Positions 56,654-64,000 of a stretch of 64,000 nucleotides of DNA are shown piece by piece. The stretch comes from Methylomicrobium sp051061015 (GTDB taxonomy: Bacteria > Pseudomonadota > Gammaproteobacteria > Methylococcales > Methylomonadaceae). The stretch is taken from NCBI GenBank assembly GCA_051061015.1, contig JBPFEG010000013.1, positions 1 to 64,000 of the forward strand, read 5' to 3'. A model generated the notes under the pieces. The model saw only the letters and a program-made list of their open reading frames with translations. It did not search any database and was not told the DNA's origin. Every line of letters starts with the position of its first letter. Positions within the stretch are counted from its first letter, which is position 1. The position numbers were made by a program, and so were the translations under genes.

Positions 56654-58060
56654 TTAATTTGAACTTTTTATCGTCTCGATGGCTTTTTGTATTCTGGACA
56701 AAGTCTTATCCTTACCCAGCAATGTCAAAGTCACATCAATCGCCGGCGAAACGGCCGTGCCGGTGACGGCCACGCGCAACGGCTGAGCCACTTTCCCCAT
56801 ATTTAAGGCTTTTTCTTCGGCCAGGTCGACGATCACCTGATGCAGCGCTCCCCCTTCCCAGACTTCGAGCTCAGCGAATCGCTGGTGCACTGCAGCCAGC
56901 ACCTCGGCGGCTTCCGGGGTAAAATTCTTTTTGACCGCTTTCTCATCATAGTCGTCAAAATCCCGGTAGAAAAACGCGCTCGCCTGCGCCATTTCGATCA
57001 GTGTCTGGCTGCGCTCCCGCTGCGCCTTCACGACTTCGACCAAAGCCGGGCCTTCCGAAGGATCGATCCCCAACTGACCGATGTGCCAGCTCAAGTGGCG
57101 CGCGATGTGCGCCGGATCGCTATTCATGATGTACTGATGATTCAGCCACAAGAGCTTCTTCGTATTGAACGTCGATGCGGAAACATTCACGTTTTCCAGT
57201 TCGAAATATTCGACCATTTCGTCGACCGAGAAAACCTCCTGATCGCCATGCGACCAGCCGAGACGCACCAGATAATTCAGTAAGGCTTCCGGCAGATAAC
57301 CGTCATCACGGAACTGCATCACGCTGACTGCGCCATGCCGCTTGGACAGACGCGCTCCGTCCGAACCGAGTATCATCGGCAAATGCGCATACGCCGGCAA
57401 AGGAGCGCCTAACGCCTTCAGAATGTTCATTTGCCGTGGCGTATTGTTGATATGATCATCGCCGCGAATGACATGGGTGACTTTCATATCCATGTCGTCG
57501 ACCACGACGGTCAGATTATAAGTCGGCGAGCCGTCCGTACGCGCGATCACCAAATCATCCAGTTCTTTATTCGCAACCACGATCTCGCCTTTGACCAGAT
57601 CGTTGATCGTAACGACGCCGTCTACAGGATTCTTAAAACGGATTACATAGTCGCGTCCGTCGTCACCCTTGTGCCCCGCCTCGCGGCATTTACCGTTATA
57701 GCGCGGTTTTTCCTTATTCGCCATTTGCTCGTTGCGCACGGCCTCCAGTTCTTCCTTGCTGCAGCAGCAATAATAGGCCTCTCCCTGAGCCAACAGCTGC
57801 TGAATGACTTCCTTGTAGCGATCGAAATGGTGCGTTTGATAAAAAGGACCTTTGTCATACTCAAGTCCGAGCCAGGTCATGCCCTCCAGAATCGCATTGA
57901 CTGATTCCTGTGTGGATCGCTCAAGATCGGTGTCTTCGATGCGCAAAATGAAATCGCCGCCGTGCTTGCGGGCGTAAAGCCAGGAAAAAAGTGCGGTACG
58001 GGCGCCCCCGATGTGTAAATAACCGGTTGGGCTGGGGGCGAAACGTGTAGTAATGGTCAT
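56654..58060 (-). CDS. gltX: Glutamyl-tRNA synthetase
   Basis: GltX charges tRNA-Glu. The 468-residue class I enzyme has the HIGH-type motif HIGG at 16-19 (TGYLHIGGARTALFSWLYAR), the KMSKS-type motif in GARLSKRHGAVS, and a zinc-type region CCCSKEELEAVRNEQ (reading YYCCCSKEE). The C-terminal anticodon domain is complete. It stands just upstream of tRNA-Ala and two tRNA-Glu genes, so enzyme and substrate RNAs may share a transcript. Confidence 0.97.
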   Translation of the reverse strand: MTITTRFAPSPTGYLHIGGARTALFSWLYARKHGGDFILRIEDTDLERSTQESVNAILEGMTWLGLEYDKGPFYQTHHFDRYKEVIQQLLAQGEAYYCCCSKEELEAVRNEQMANKEKPRYNGKCREAGHKGDDGRDYVIRFKNPVDGVVTINDLVKGEIVVANKELDDLVIARTDGSPTYNLTVVVDDMDMKVTHVIRGDDHINNTPRQMNILKALGAPLPAYAHLPMILGSDGARLSKRHGAVSVMQFRDDGYLPEALLNYLVRLGWSHGDQEVFSVDEMVEYFELENVNVSASTFNTKKLLWLNHQYIMNSDPAHIARHLSWHIGQLGIDPSEGPALVEVVKAQRERSQTLIEMAQASAFFYRDFDDYDEKAVKKNFTPEAAEVLAAVHQRFAELEVWEGGALHQVIVDLAEEKALNMGKVAQPLRVAVTGTAVSPAIDVTLTLLGKDKTLSRIQKAIETIKSSN

Positions 58061-58575
58061 TGAATTCCGTTAATTAACTAAAAAAATCGATTAGCCGGAT
58101 ATTTTATCGTTTATCGGGCCTTTGCTTCAAAATTCCGGCACATAAACCCGTTCTTTTCTGCATCGAAAAGGGGCAGCAACAAAATTGATGAAGCCGGTTC
58201 TGGCACAAATTGAAACAGGAGCGGGCCCTCTAAACTAAATACATCCGACAAGCTTGAACAAGCAATTGATGCAATCGATGAAGCTTCGGTTCTTTCTTCA
58301 GGCGACAGGCTAACCTATTGTTAAGCGTTTACGGGTAAACTCATTCTAACCGGTATTCATTTATCACTTGGCGATTGGACTAAAGTCCAATAGCGGTATC
58401 TTGTGATGTAGGCTTATAGTGACCACTTTCTCAATTTTAAATTAAGTAAATAGCAAAAAGTTCAATCCAACCAAAATAAACTACTCAAACCATATCGACA
58501 ATGTTAGAATCCGGGGCTGTTGCTGATACTGCACAATTACTTTATCTTCATCGTTTTGTAACAAGGAGATTTTCA
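58061..58575. other. Intergenic stretch with one palindrome, no gene seen
   Basis: This 515-bp stretch lies between the divergent gltX and vWA-OmpA genes. It should contain both promoters. Apart from the palindrome at 58371-58393 I see nothing. An upstream in-frame start for the OmpA gene at 58501 is not used because the signal peptide begins at 58576. Confidence 0.5.
58371..58393. repeat. Palindrome around ATTGGACT/AGTCCAAT
   Basis: The 23-bp sequence is nearly perfectly symmetric (one mismatch per arm), centred on ACTAAAGT. GGACT-AGTCC palindromes of this look occur as small dispersed repeats in some proteobacteria; here it could also be a regulator site between divergent genes. Confidence 0.5.
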
Positions 58576-59769
58576 ATGAATAAATCACTCATTATCGCCG
58601 CCTCATTGGGAGCACTATTCCTTTCCGGTTGTGCTTCGACTCCGGAAAGCACAATTGAACCCTTTCAGGCTAGGGATCTGAACGAGTTACTGACCTCTGG
58701 GCAGTATCAACAAAAAACCGACAACTTCTTGGTGATCAACGATTCTTCCTCTTCGATGAGTGAAGATTATCTAGGCTCCGGATTTGCCTCCGGCCATGCA
58801 CCTGCAAAACTTTCGGTTGAAAAAACTATTCTCTCTCGTTTGAACCAAACCATTCCTGATCTGAAACTGACTGCCGGTATCCGCAGCTTCGGTTTCGGCC
58901 CCTGCACGGGATGGGGAAGCACCTTTTTGAACCTTCCCCCTACCACCTATTCAAAAAACACATTTAACGCCGGTATCGATGCGTTGACCTGCGCGAGCGG
59001 CGGTTCGCCGATGCATGAGGCTATCGAAGCCGCGGCATCAGACCTCTCCAGCACATCGGGCCGTATCGCATTGCTGATTCTGAGTGATGGTCACGAACTC
59101 GAGGCTAGCCCGGTCCCTGCCGTACAAGCGCTCAAACAACAGTACGGTGAGCGTCTTTGCGTTTACTCTGTCTGGGTCGGCAACAAACACGAAGAAGCCG
59201 GCAAGTTATTGCTGAACAGCTTGTCCGATATTGCCGGCTGCGGTTTTCGTGCTGAAGCAGAAAATGTTGCCACACCAGATGGCATGGCCGAATTCGTCAA
59301 AAACGTTTTCCTGAAACCGGCGGCTCCCGCGGCTGCGCCTAGCTGTGAATCGCTTGACGGCGATGGCGACGGTGTTAACGATTGCAATGACCGCTGCCCC
59401 GATACCCTGAAAGGAGCGCATGTCAATCAGTTCGGTTGCTGGATCGTCGATATCAAATTCGACAATGACAAGAGCAAAATCAAGCCGGAATACTACGGCG
59501 AACTGGACAGCGCGGCTCAAGTTATCAACAATAATCCGGGCGTGACGATCGAAGTACAAGGTCATACCAGCAATACGGCATCGGCTGAACACAACCAAAG
59601 GCTTTCTGAACGCCGTGCGGCAGCAGTGGCCAATTATCTGATTAAGCATGTAGGCAATAATGCGACATTGACGCCGGTAGGTTATGGCTTGACTCAACCC
59701 ACCGATACCAATGATACCGAAGAAGGCCGCGCTAACAACCGCCGCGTCGAGCTGAAGGTTATCCGTTAA
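58576..59769 (+). CDS. Lipoprotein with von Willebrand A and OmpA domains
   Basis: This 397-residue protein is probably anchored in the outer membrane as a lipoprotein: lipobox LSGC with C19 (MNKSLIIAASLGALFLSGCA). A von Willebrand factor A-like domain follows, with the metal site DSSSS at 56-60 (pattern DxSxS) and RIALLILSDGHELE. Then comes a calcium-binding, thrombospondin-3-like stretch (DGDGDGVNDCNDRCPDT), and a C-terminal OmpA peptidoglycan-binding domain (VDIKFDNDKSKIKPEYYGEL; GHTSNTASAEHNQRLSERRA). A ribosome site AAGGAGA precedes ATG 58576. It may hold the cell wall to a ligand bound by the vWA domain; partner unknown. Confidence 0.93.
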   Translation: MNKSLIIAASLGALFLSGCASTPESTIEPFQARDLNELLTSGQYQQKTDNFLVINDSSSSMSEDYLGSGFASGHAPAKLSVEKTILSRLNQTIPDLKLTAGIRSFGFGPCTGWGSTFLNLPPTTYSKNTFNAGIDALTCASGGSPMHEAIEAAASDLSSTSGRIALLILSDGHELEASPVPAVQALKQQYGERLCVYSVWVGNKHEEAGKLLLNSLSDIAGCGFRAEAENVATPDGMAEFVKNVFLKPAAPAAAPSCESLDGDGDGVNDCNDRCPDTLKGAHVNQFGCWIVDIKFDNDKSKIKPEYYGELDSAAQVINNNPGVTIEVQGHTSNTASAEHNQRLSERRAAAVANYLIKHVGNNATLTPVGYGLTQPTDTNDTEEGRANNRRVELKVIR

Positions 59770-59842
59770 CGCTAGGCGTTTCTTTTAATACCGGAAAGCC
59801 GACGAGTCATTTATAGGTCTTCCGGTATTCCTGTACACCATG

Positions 59843-59893
59843 GCCGTTCCGGTTGTTCTTCCGTATGAAGGGGGCAATCGGAACGGCTTTTTT
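59843..59893 (+). terminator. Terminator after the vWA-OmpA gene
   Basis: GCCGTTCCG (59843-59851) pairs with CGGAACGGC (59879-59887), with extra pairing inside, and is followed by six T. It lies 73 bases after the stop codon. A shorter inverted repeat, ATACCGGAA/TTCCGGTAT, precedes it. Confidence 0.85.
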
Positions 59894-60150
59894 GTGAAGC
59901 ACACCTGTCAAAATAGCCTCTTTCCTGCGGCCGGTAAGTCAGCCGCCATCGACGACTTCTCCTCCTTATTCTCCTGCCGCGGTTGATTCAACCATCACGG
60001 TCTTGGCTGGGAGTGTTCCTGATGTGGAGGACAGATTACCTTCAGCAAACCGGTCTTAGCCTTTTGATTTTCGGTCAACCGGTTTTTATGGCTTTCCCGG
60101 CATTGCATCGGATAAAACCTGGGCAATTTCCCTTTTTCTCTAAGATAGAA

Positions 60151-60178
60151 ACAAAAAAGCCCATAGTAACATGGGCTT
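60151..60178 (-). terminator. Terminator after ssb
   Basis: On the minus strand AAGCCCAT pairs with ATGGGCTT around a six-base loop and runs into TTTTTTG. It lies 37 bases beyond the ssb stop. Confidence 0.88.
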
Positions 60179-60214
60179 ATATATATTCTTTACATATAAT
60201 GTCTTAGGTGACCT

Positions 60215-60685
60215 CTAGAACGGAATATCGTCATCGAAATCATCATAATTCGACGGAGACGGAGGCATCGGCGCATCGGATTTTTGAGACGCAGGTCTGC
60301 CGGAAGCGGCATAACCCGATTGCGGCTGGTCTCCGCCAAAGCTGGCGGTGCCGCCGCTACGGGTATCTAACATGTGCATTTCTTCGGCAACGATTTCGGT
60401 TGTATAGCGGTCCTGCCCGTCCTGGCCCTGCCATTTCTGTGTCCGAATACGCCCTTCAACATAAACCTGGCTGCCTTTTTTCAAATATTCGGCCGCGATT
60501 TCGGCAAGACGGGAAAAAAATACCACGCGATGCCATTCCGTCTCTTCCTTGCGCTCATTTGTCTGTTTATCGCGCCATCTTCTGCTGGTGGCCAGACGAA
60601 TGTTCGTAACCTGACCGCCGCTCGGCAGGAAACGAACCTCCGGGTCGGCTCCCAACCTTCCTATTAAAATCACTTTATTCAGCAT
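60215..60685 (-). CDS. ssb: Single-stranded DNA-binding protein
   Basis: SSB coats single-stranded DNA in replication and repair. The 156-residue protein has the OB-fold (MLNKVILIGRLGADPEVRFL; TSRRWRDKQTNERKEETEWH; YVEGRIRTQKWQGQDGQDRY) and a flexible Gly/Ser-rich linker. The conserved acidic tip DDFDDDIPF recruits partner proteins. It is divergent from dnaB, 135 bases apart. Confidence 0.97.
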   Translation of the reverse strand: MLNKVILIGRLGADPEVRFLPSGGQVTNIRLATSRRWRDKQTNERKEETEWHRVVFFSRLAEIAAEYLKKGSQVYVEGRIRTQKWQGQDGQDRYTTEIVAEEMHMLDTRSGGTASFGGDQPQSGYAASGRPASQKSDAPMPPSPSNYDDFDDDIPF

Positions 60686-60820
60686 CTTTTACTCCTAATG
60701 AATTTATGCAATATGTCAGACGGCGCACTGAGTTACCGCGAATTTTGATAAAATAGCAGTATACCAAATCATGGGCGCTTGCCCCACCTATCTAGTCCAC
60801 TCTTTTTATCTCGCCACAGG

Positions 60821-62215
60821 ATGCCTGATTCTCTTACCTTTCCACGCGACTACGCGCACGACTCTTTAAAAGTCCCCCCCAACTCGATCCAGGCCGAGCA
60901 ATCGGTGCTGGGAGGACTGATGTTGGACAATCAAACCTGGGATTCGGTTGCGGACAAGGTAACCGCCGACGATTTTTACCGGAAGGATCACCGACTGATC
61001 TTCAGGACGATCGAGGATCTGGCCGCGAAACAGATTCCTTTCGATGTGATCACGATCTCCGAAGCACTGGACAATATTGGCGAGCTGGATAATGCCGGCG
61101 GTTTGGGGTATTTGGGCACACTCGCGAAGGATACGCCGAGCGCCGCGAATATCGTCAGTTATGCGAACATCGTGCGCGACCGTTCGATTCTGAGACAGTT
61201 GATCCATGTCGGCACCGACATCTCGGACTCCTGCTTCAATACCGAAGGCCGCGATACTTCCGAACTGCTCGAAAACGCCGAGCGTGAAGTGTTCAAAATT
61301 GCCGAAAACCGGCAAAAAGGTCAAAGCGGCTTCCAGCCGATCAAATCGCTGCTCGCGAAAGCGGTCGACCGGATCGAGCTGATGTTCGCGCAAGAGGGCT
61401 CGATCACCGGTGCAAGCACCGGCTTTACCGAACTCGACCGTCTGACCTCCGGGCTGCAACCGGCCGACTTGATCATTGTCGCGGGCAGGCCGTCGATGGG
61501 TAAGACTACGATCGCAATGAACATGGCCGAAAATATCGCGATCAAAAGCCGCAAGCCGGTCGCGGTATTCAGTATGGAAATGCCGGGCGACGCTTTGGCG
61601 ATGCGGATGATGTCCTCGCTCGGGCGGATCGACCAGAATAAGGTGCGGACCGGCAAACTCGAGGATGACGACTGGCCGCGGCTGACCTCCGCGATGAGCC
61701 TGTTGGCCGAAACCAAGCTGTTCATCGATGATACCGCCGCGTTGACGCCGACCGAAGTCCGCTCGCGTGCGCGACGACTGGTACGCGAGCACGGCCCGCT
61801 CGGATTGATCGTGATCGACTACCTGCAGCTGATGCAGTCGCCGAGCAGCGGCGACAACCGGGTGCAGCAAATCTCGGATATTTCGCGGGGACTGAAGGCG
61901 CTTGCGAAGGAACTGAACGTGCCGGTGATCGCGTTGTCGCAGTTGAACCGTAACCTCGAACAGCGACCCAACAAACGGCCGGTAATGTCCGACCTTCGCG
62001 AATCCGGCGCGATCGAGCAGGACGCCGATTTGATCATGTTCGTGTACCGCGACGAGGTCTACCACGAAGACAGTCCGGATAAAGGTATCGCCGAACTAAT
62101 CATCGGCAAACAGCGTAATGGTCCTTTAGGCACCGTGCGCCTGACCTTCCTCGGCCAGTTTACCCGTTTCGAGAATTACGCCGGGACCCAGTATGACCAG
62201 GATTTTTATGAATAG
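60821..62215 (+). CDS. dnaB: Replicative DNA helicase DnaB
   Basis: DnaB is the hexameric helicase of the replication fork. The 464-residue protein has the N-terminal primase-contact domain (NSIQAEQSVLGGLMLDNQTW) and a RecA-like ATPase with Walker A AGRPSMGKTT, Walker B LGLIVIDYLQLMQ, and the arginine-finger region ALSQLNRNLEQRPNKRPVMS. I start at ATG 60821 (MPDSLTFPRDYAHDSLKVPP); an upstream in-frame ATG at 60779 has no ribosome site. alr follows after 45 bases, the common dnaB-alr order. Confidence 0.97.
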   Translation: MPDSLTFPRDYAHDSLKVPPNSIQAEQSVLGGLMLDNQTWDSVADKVTADDFYRKDHRLIFRTIEDLAAKQIPFDVITISEALDNIGELDNAGGLGYLGTLAKDTPSAANIVSYANIVRDRSILRQLIHVGTDISDSCFNTEGRDTSELLENAEREVFKIAENRQKGQSGFQPIKSLLAKAVDRIELMFAQEGSITGASTGFTELDRLTSGLQPADLIIVAGRPSMGKTTIAMNMAENIAIKSRKPVAVFSMEMPGDALAMRMMSSLGRIDQNKVRTGKLEDDDWPRLTSAMSLLAETKLFIDDTAALTPTEVRSRARRLVREHGPLGLIVIDYLQLMQSPSSGDNRVQQISDISRGLKALAKELNVPVIALSQLNRNLEQRPNKRPVMSDLRESGAIEQDADLIMFVYRDEVYHEDSPDKGIAELIIGKQRNGPLGTVRLTFLGQFTRFENYAGTQYDQDFYE

Positions 62216-62260
62216 CCCACTTCGCTGCTTTATCGACTTTTCGGGATGGAGGCCTGTTCG

Positions 62261-63358
62261 ATGATACCTGCCGCTTATGCCGTACTGAATACCGACGCGG
62301 TAAAACATAATGTGTCCGTGGTCAGACGCCACGCGCCTGACGCAAAAGTCATGGCGGTAATCAAGGCCAACGGCTACGGCCACGGCTTGCAGCGAATCGC
62401 CGAAGTATTGACCGATGTCGATGCGTTTGCGGTCGCGCGCGGGGATGAAGGGATCAGGCTGCGTAAAGCCGGCTTCACGCAACCGGTCACGGTGCTGGAA
62501 GGATTCCGAAATGACGAAGAACTCGAGATGTTCCTATCTCATGGCCTCGACACGGTCGTGCATTCGTTTCAGCAACTTGAAATTCTGGAATCCCGCCTGA
62601 GCTCGGGAGGACTCGGCGTCTGGCTGAAGATCGACACCGGCATGAACCGGCTCGGTTTTCGACCGACCGATGTTGCTGATGCCTATCAACGCCTGCGGCA
62701 ATGTCCGGTCATCCACGGGCCGATCCGTTTCATGACCCATCTGGCCAGTGCGGACGACAAAGTTGACACGAAGACGCGGCACCAGATCGCCCTGTTCAAC
62801 GCTACGCTGGAAGGCTACCCGGGCGAACGCAGCATCGCGAACTCGGCGGGCATCCTGGGCTGGAAGGAAGCCTTGACCGACTGGGTGCGTCCTGGCGTGA
62901 TGCTGTACGGCATCTCGCCGTTTCCTGAACTGACCGGCAAAGAACTCGGCCTGCAGCCGGTAATGGGGCTCTATTCGCAGTTGATTGCAGTCAAACCGGT
63001 ACATAAAGGCGAAACGGTCGGCTATAGCGGCGCCTGGCGCTGTGCCGAATCGACATTGCTCGGCGTGATCGCGGTCGGATACGGCGACGGTTATCCGCGC
63101 TATGCGAAAGCCGGCACGCCGGTGCTGGTAAACGGCCGCCGCGTGCCGCTGATCGGACGTGTGTCGATGGACATGATTACGGTCGATCTGGCCTCCCAAC
63201 CGAATGCAAGGCCTGGCGATCCGGTCACGCTGTGGAACGAAGCACTGTCGGTCGAGGAAATCGCCCAGTGCGCGGATACGATTCCTTATACGCTGGTGTG
63301 CGGGATTACCCAGCGGGTGCAGATCATCGAGCGCATCATCGGCAGCGCTCCTCCATAA
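62261..63358 (+). CDS. alr: Alanine racemase
   Basis: This PLP enzyme makes D-alanine for peptidoglycan. The 365-residue protein has the PLP lysine K35 in AVIKANGYGHG, the active-site tyrosine in VGYSGAWRC, and RPGVMLYGISPF. ATG 62261 is preceded by GGAGG eight bases away; an ATG at 62246 overlaps that site. It is probably cotranscribed with dnaB and perhaps with the MBOAT gene 27 bases downstream. Confidence 0.97.
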   Translation: MIPAAYAVLNTDAVKHNVSVVRRHAPDAKVMAVIKANGYGHGLQRIAEVLTDVDAFAVARGDEGIRLRKAGFTQPVTVLEGFRNDEELEMFLSHGLDTVVHSFQQLEILESRLSSGGLGVWLKIDTGMNRLGFRPTDVADAYQRLRQCPVIHGPIRFMTHLASADDKVDTKTRHQIALFNATLEGYPGERSIANSAGILGWKEALTDWVRPGVMLYGISPFPELTGKELGLQPVMGLYSQLIAVKPVHKGETVGYSGAWRCAESTLLGVIAVGYGDGYPRYAKAGTPVLVNGRRVPLIGRVSMDMITVDLASQPNARPGDPVTLWNEALSVEEIAQCADTIPYTLVCGITQRVQIIERIIGSAPP

Positions 63359-63385
63359 CGGGAGTGCCCGCTTCCGGAAACACTT

Positions 63386-64000
63386 ATGCTATTTAACAGT
63401 TATCCATTTTTCTTCCTGGTTTTAAACACGTTTTCGCTGTATTACCTGGCGCCTTTCAGAAATCATCAGGTGGCTTTGTTGATTGCCGCCAGCCTGGTAT
63501 TTTACGGCTACTCGCAGCCTTATCTGTTGATCCTGCTTTTTCTATCGGCAACGGTCAACGCATTGACCAGTTATTGGGTTTATCACCAAAATCATCCTAA
63601 ACACCGCCAAAAGATAGCCTTTTCCGGTCTGACCTTTAATCTGGTGATTCTTGGATTTTTCAAATACAACAAATTATTGGACGGATTGATGCCCGGCACC
63701 TCGGACGAAACGGCACAGTTTCTCCAATACCTTATGGCGCTGCCCTTGCCCGTCGGGATTTCCTTCTATACCTTTGAGGGCATCAGCCTGGTAATGGATA
63801 CTTATCGCCCCAGCGGCAATTACAATCTCAAATTAGACAACCGTTTCACGCCGCATTATAAAAATACTCTGTTCTTTATTATTTTCTTTCCGCATTTAGT
63901 TGCAGGACCGATCCTCAAGGCGCACGACTTTTTCCCGCAGATTCGGATTAAACGGCTCATGGATGTCGATTTCTATTTCGTGCTGAAGACCTTGATCGCC
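63386..64000 (+). CDS. MBOAT family O-acyltransferase (AlgI-like), N-terminal part
   Basis: The visible 205 residues are hydrophobic and follow the AlgI/DltB pattern: MLFNSYPFFFLVLNTFSLYY, then LLIAASLVFYGYSQPYLLIL, GLTFNLVILGFFKYNKL, LPVGISFYTFEGISLVMDTY and FPHLVAGPILKAHDFFPQI. Members acetylate exopolysaccharides or other extracellular polymers together with an AlgJ/AlgX-like partner. The gene runs off the right edge, so the catalytic histidine of the C-terminal half and any partner gene are not visible. The target cannot be named. Confidence 0.9.
   Translation, partial: MLFNSYPFFFLVLNTFSLYYLAPFRNHQVALLIAASLVFYGYSQPYLLILLFLSATVNALTSYWVYHQNHPKHRQKIAFSGLTFNLVILGFFKYNKLLDGLMPGTSDETAQFLQYLMALPLPVGISFYTFEGISLVMDTYRPSGNYNLKLDNRFTPHYKNTLFFIIFFPHLVAGPILKAHDFFPQIRIKRLMDVDFYFVLKTLIA

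Noticed and set aside
60866..62065. 399-codon open frame on the minus strand
   Set aside because: Antisense to dnaB, with Arg/His/Asp-rich composition typical of shadow frames.

Overview
This window looks like a chromosomal segment of a gammaproteobacterium. The evidence is its blocks of conserved housekeeping gene order: carA-carB-greA / yhbY / rlmE-ftsH-glmM-tpiA-secG-tRNA-Leu, recA-recX-alaS-lysC, gltX with tRNA-Ala and tRNA-Glu, and ssb / dnaB-alr. Protein style and moderate GC would suit a Methylococcales-type methanotroph, but no methane-oxidation gene lies in the window, so that assignment is only an impression.

Layout. 1-2.5 kb: start of a kdp potassium-uptake operon on the minus strand (small peptide, kdpF, kdpA, beginning of kdpB). 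2.5-9 kb: a 166-bp MITE-like repeat, a zinc-binding-domain diguanylate cyclase, and a 1464-residue CheB-CheR-multi-PAS protein. 9-15.4 kb: a gene-poor accessory zone with a TolC-family relic, inverted repeats, a pair of DnaA-box-like sites, an HTH protein, a complete IS3-family element, an AT-rich unknown gene broken by an in-frame amber codon, and a 58-residue AlpA-like gene beside tRNA-Leu(GAG). This zone sits where conserved genes would normally follow tRNA-Leu, so it is probably an eroded island.

15.4-26.5 kb: housekeeping block, mostly on the minus strand (preprotein export, glycolysis, cell-wall precursor synthesis, membrane proteolysis, 23S rRNA methylation, transcript cleavage, carbamoyl-phosphate synthesis). 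folP, often found between ftsH and glmM, is absent. 26.7-30.7 kb: three exported proteins, two of them zinc metalloproteases of unrelated families (M43 and M4), separated by nested palindromic repeats. 30.8-39.7 kb: secA, an unknown membrane protein, then recA-recX-alaS-lysC.

40-50.7 kb: a DUF2892 membrane protein, sbcC without an adjacent sbcD, a DUF4912 protein next to a GH57 alpha-glucan branching enzyme, a DUF2490 outer-membrane-like protein, lpxB and an ABC exporter. 50.7-56 kb: a BT1/MFS-type transporter, a three-gene unit ending in polyphosphate kinase 2, a dicarboxylate/amino-acid symporter, and two tandem paralogous small membrane proteins. 56.2-64 kb: tRNA-Glu x2, tRNA-Ala and gltX, a vWA-OmpA lipoprotein, ssb, dnaB, alr, and the start of an MBOAT acyltransferase.

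No CRISPR array, rRNA operon, prophage or recognised defence system was seen. The least explained items are the small Kdp-associated peptide, the CheB-CheR-PAS protein without an output domain, the tandem small membrane paralogues, the amber-interrupted gene in the tRNA-Leu island, and the palindromic repeat cluster between the two protease genes.
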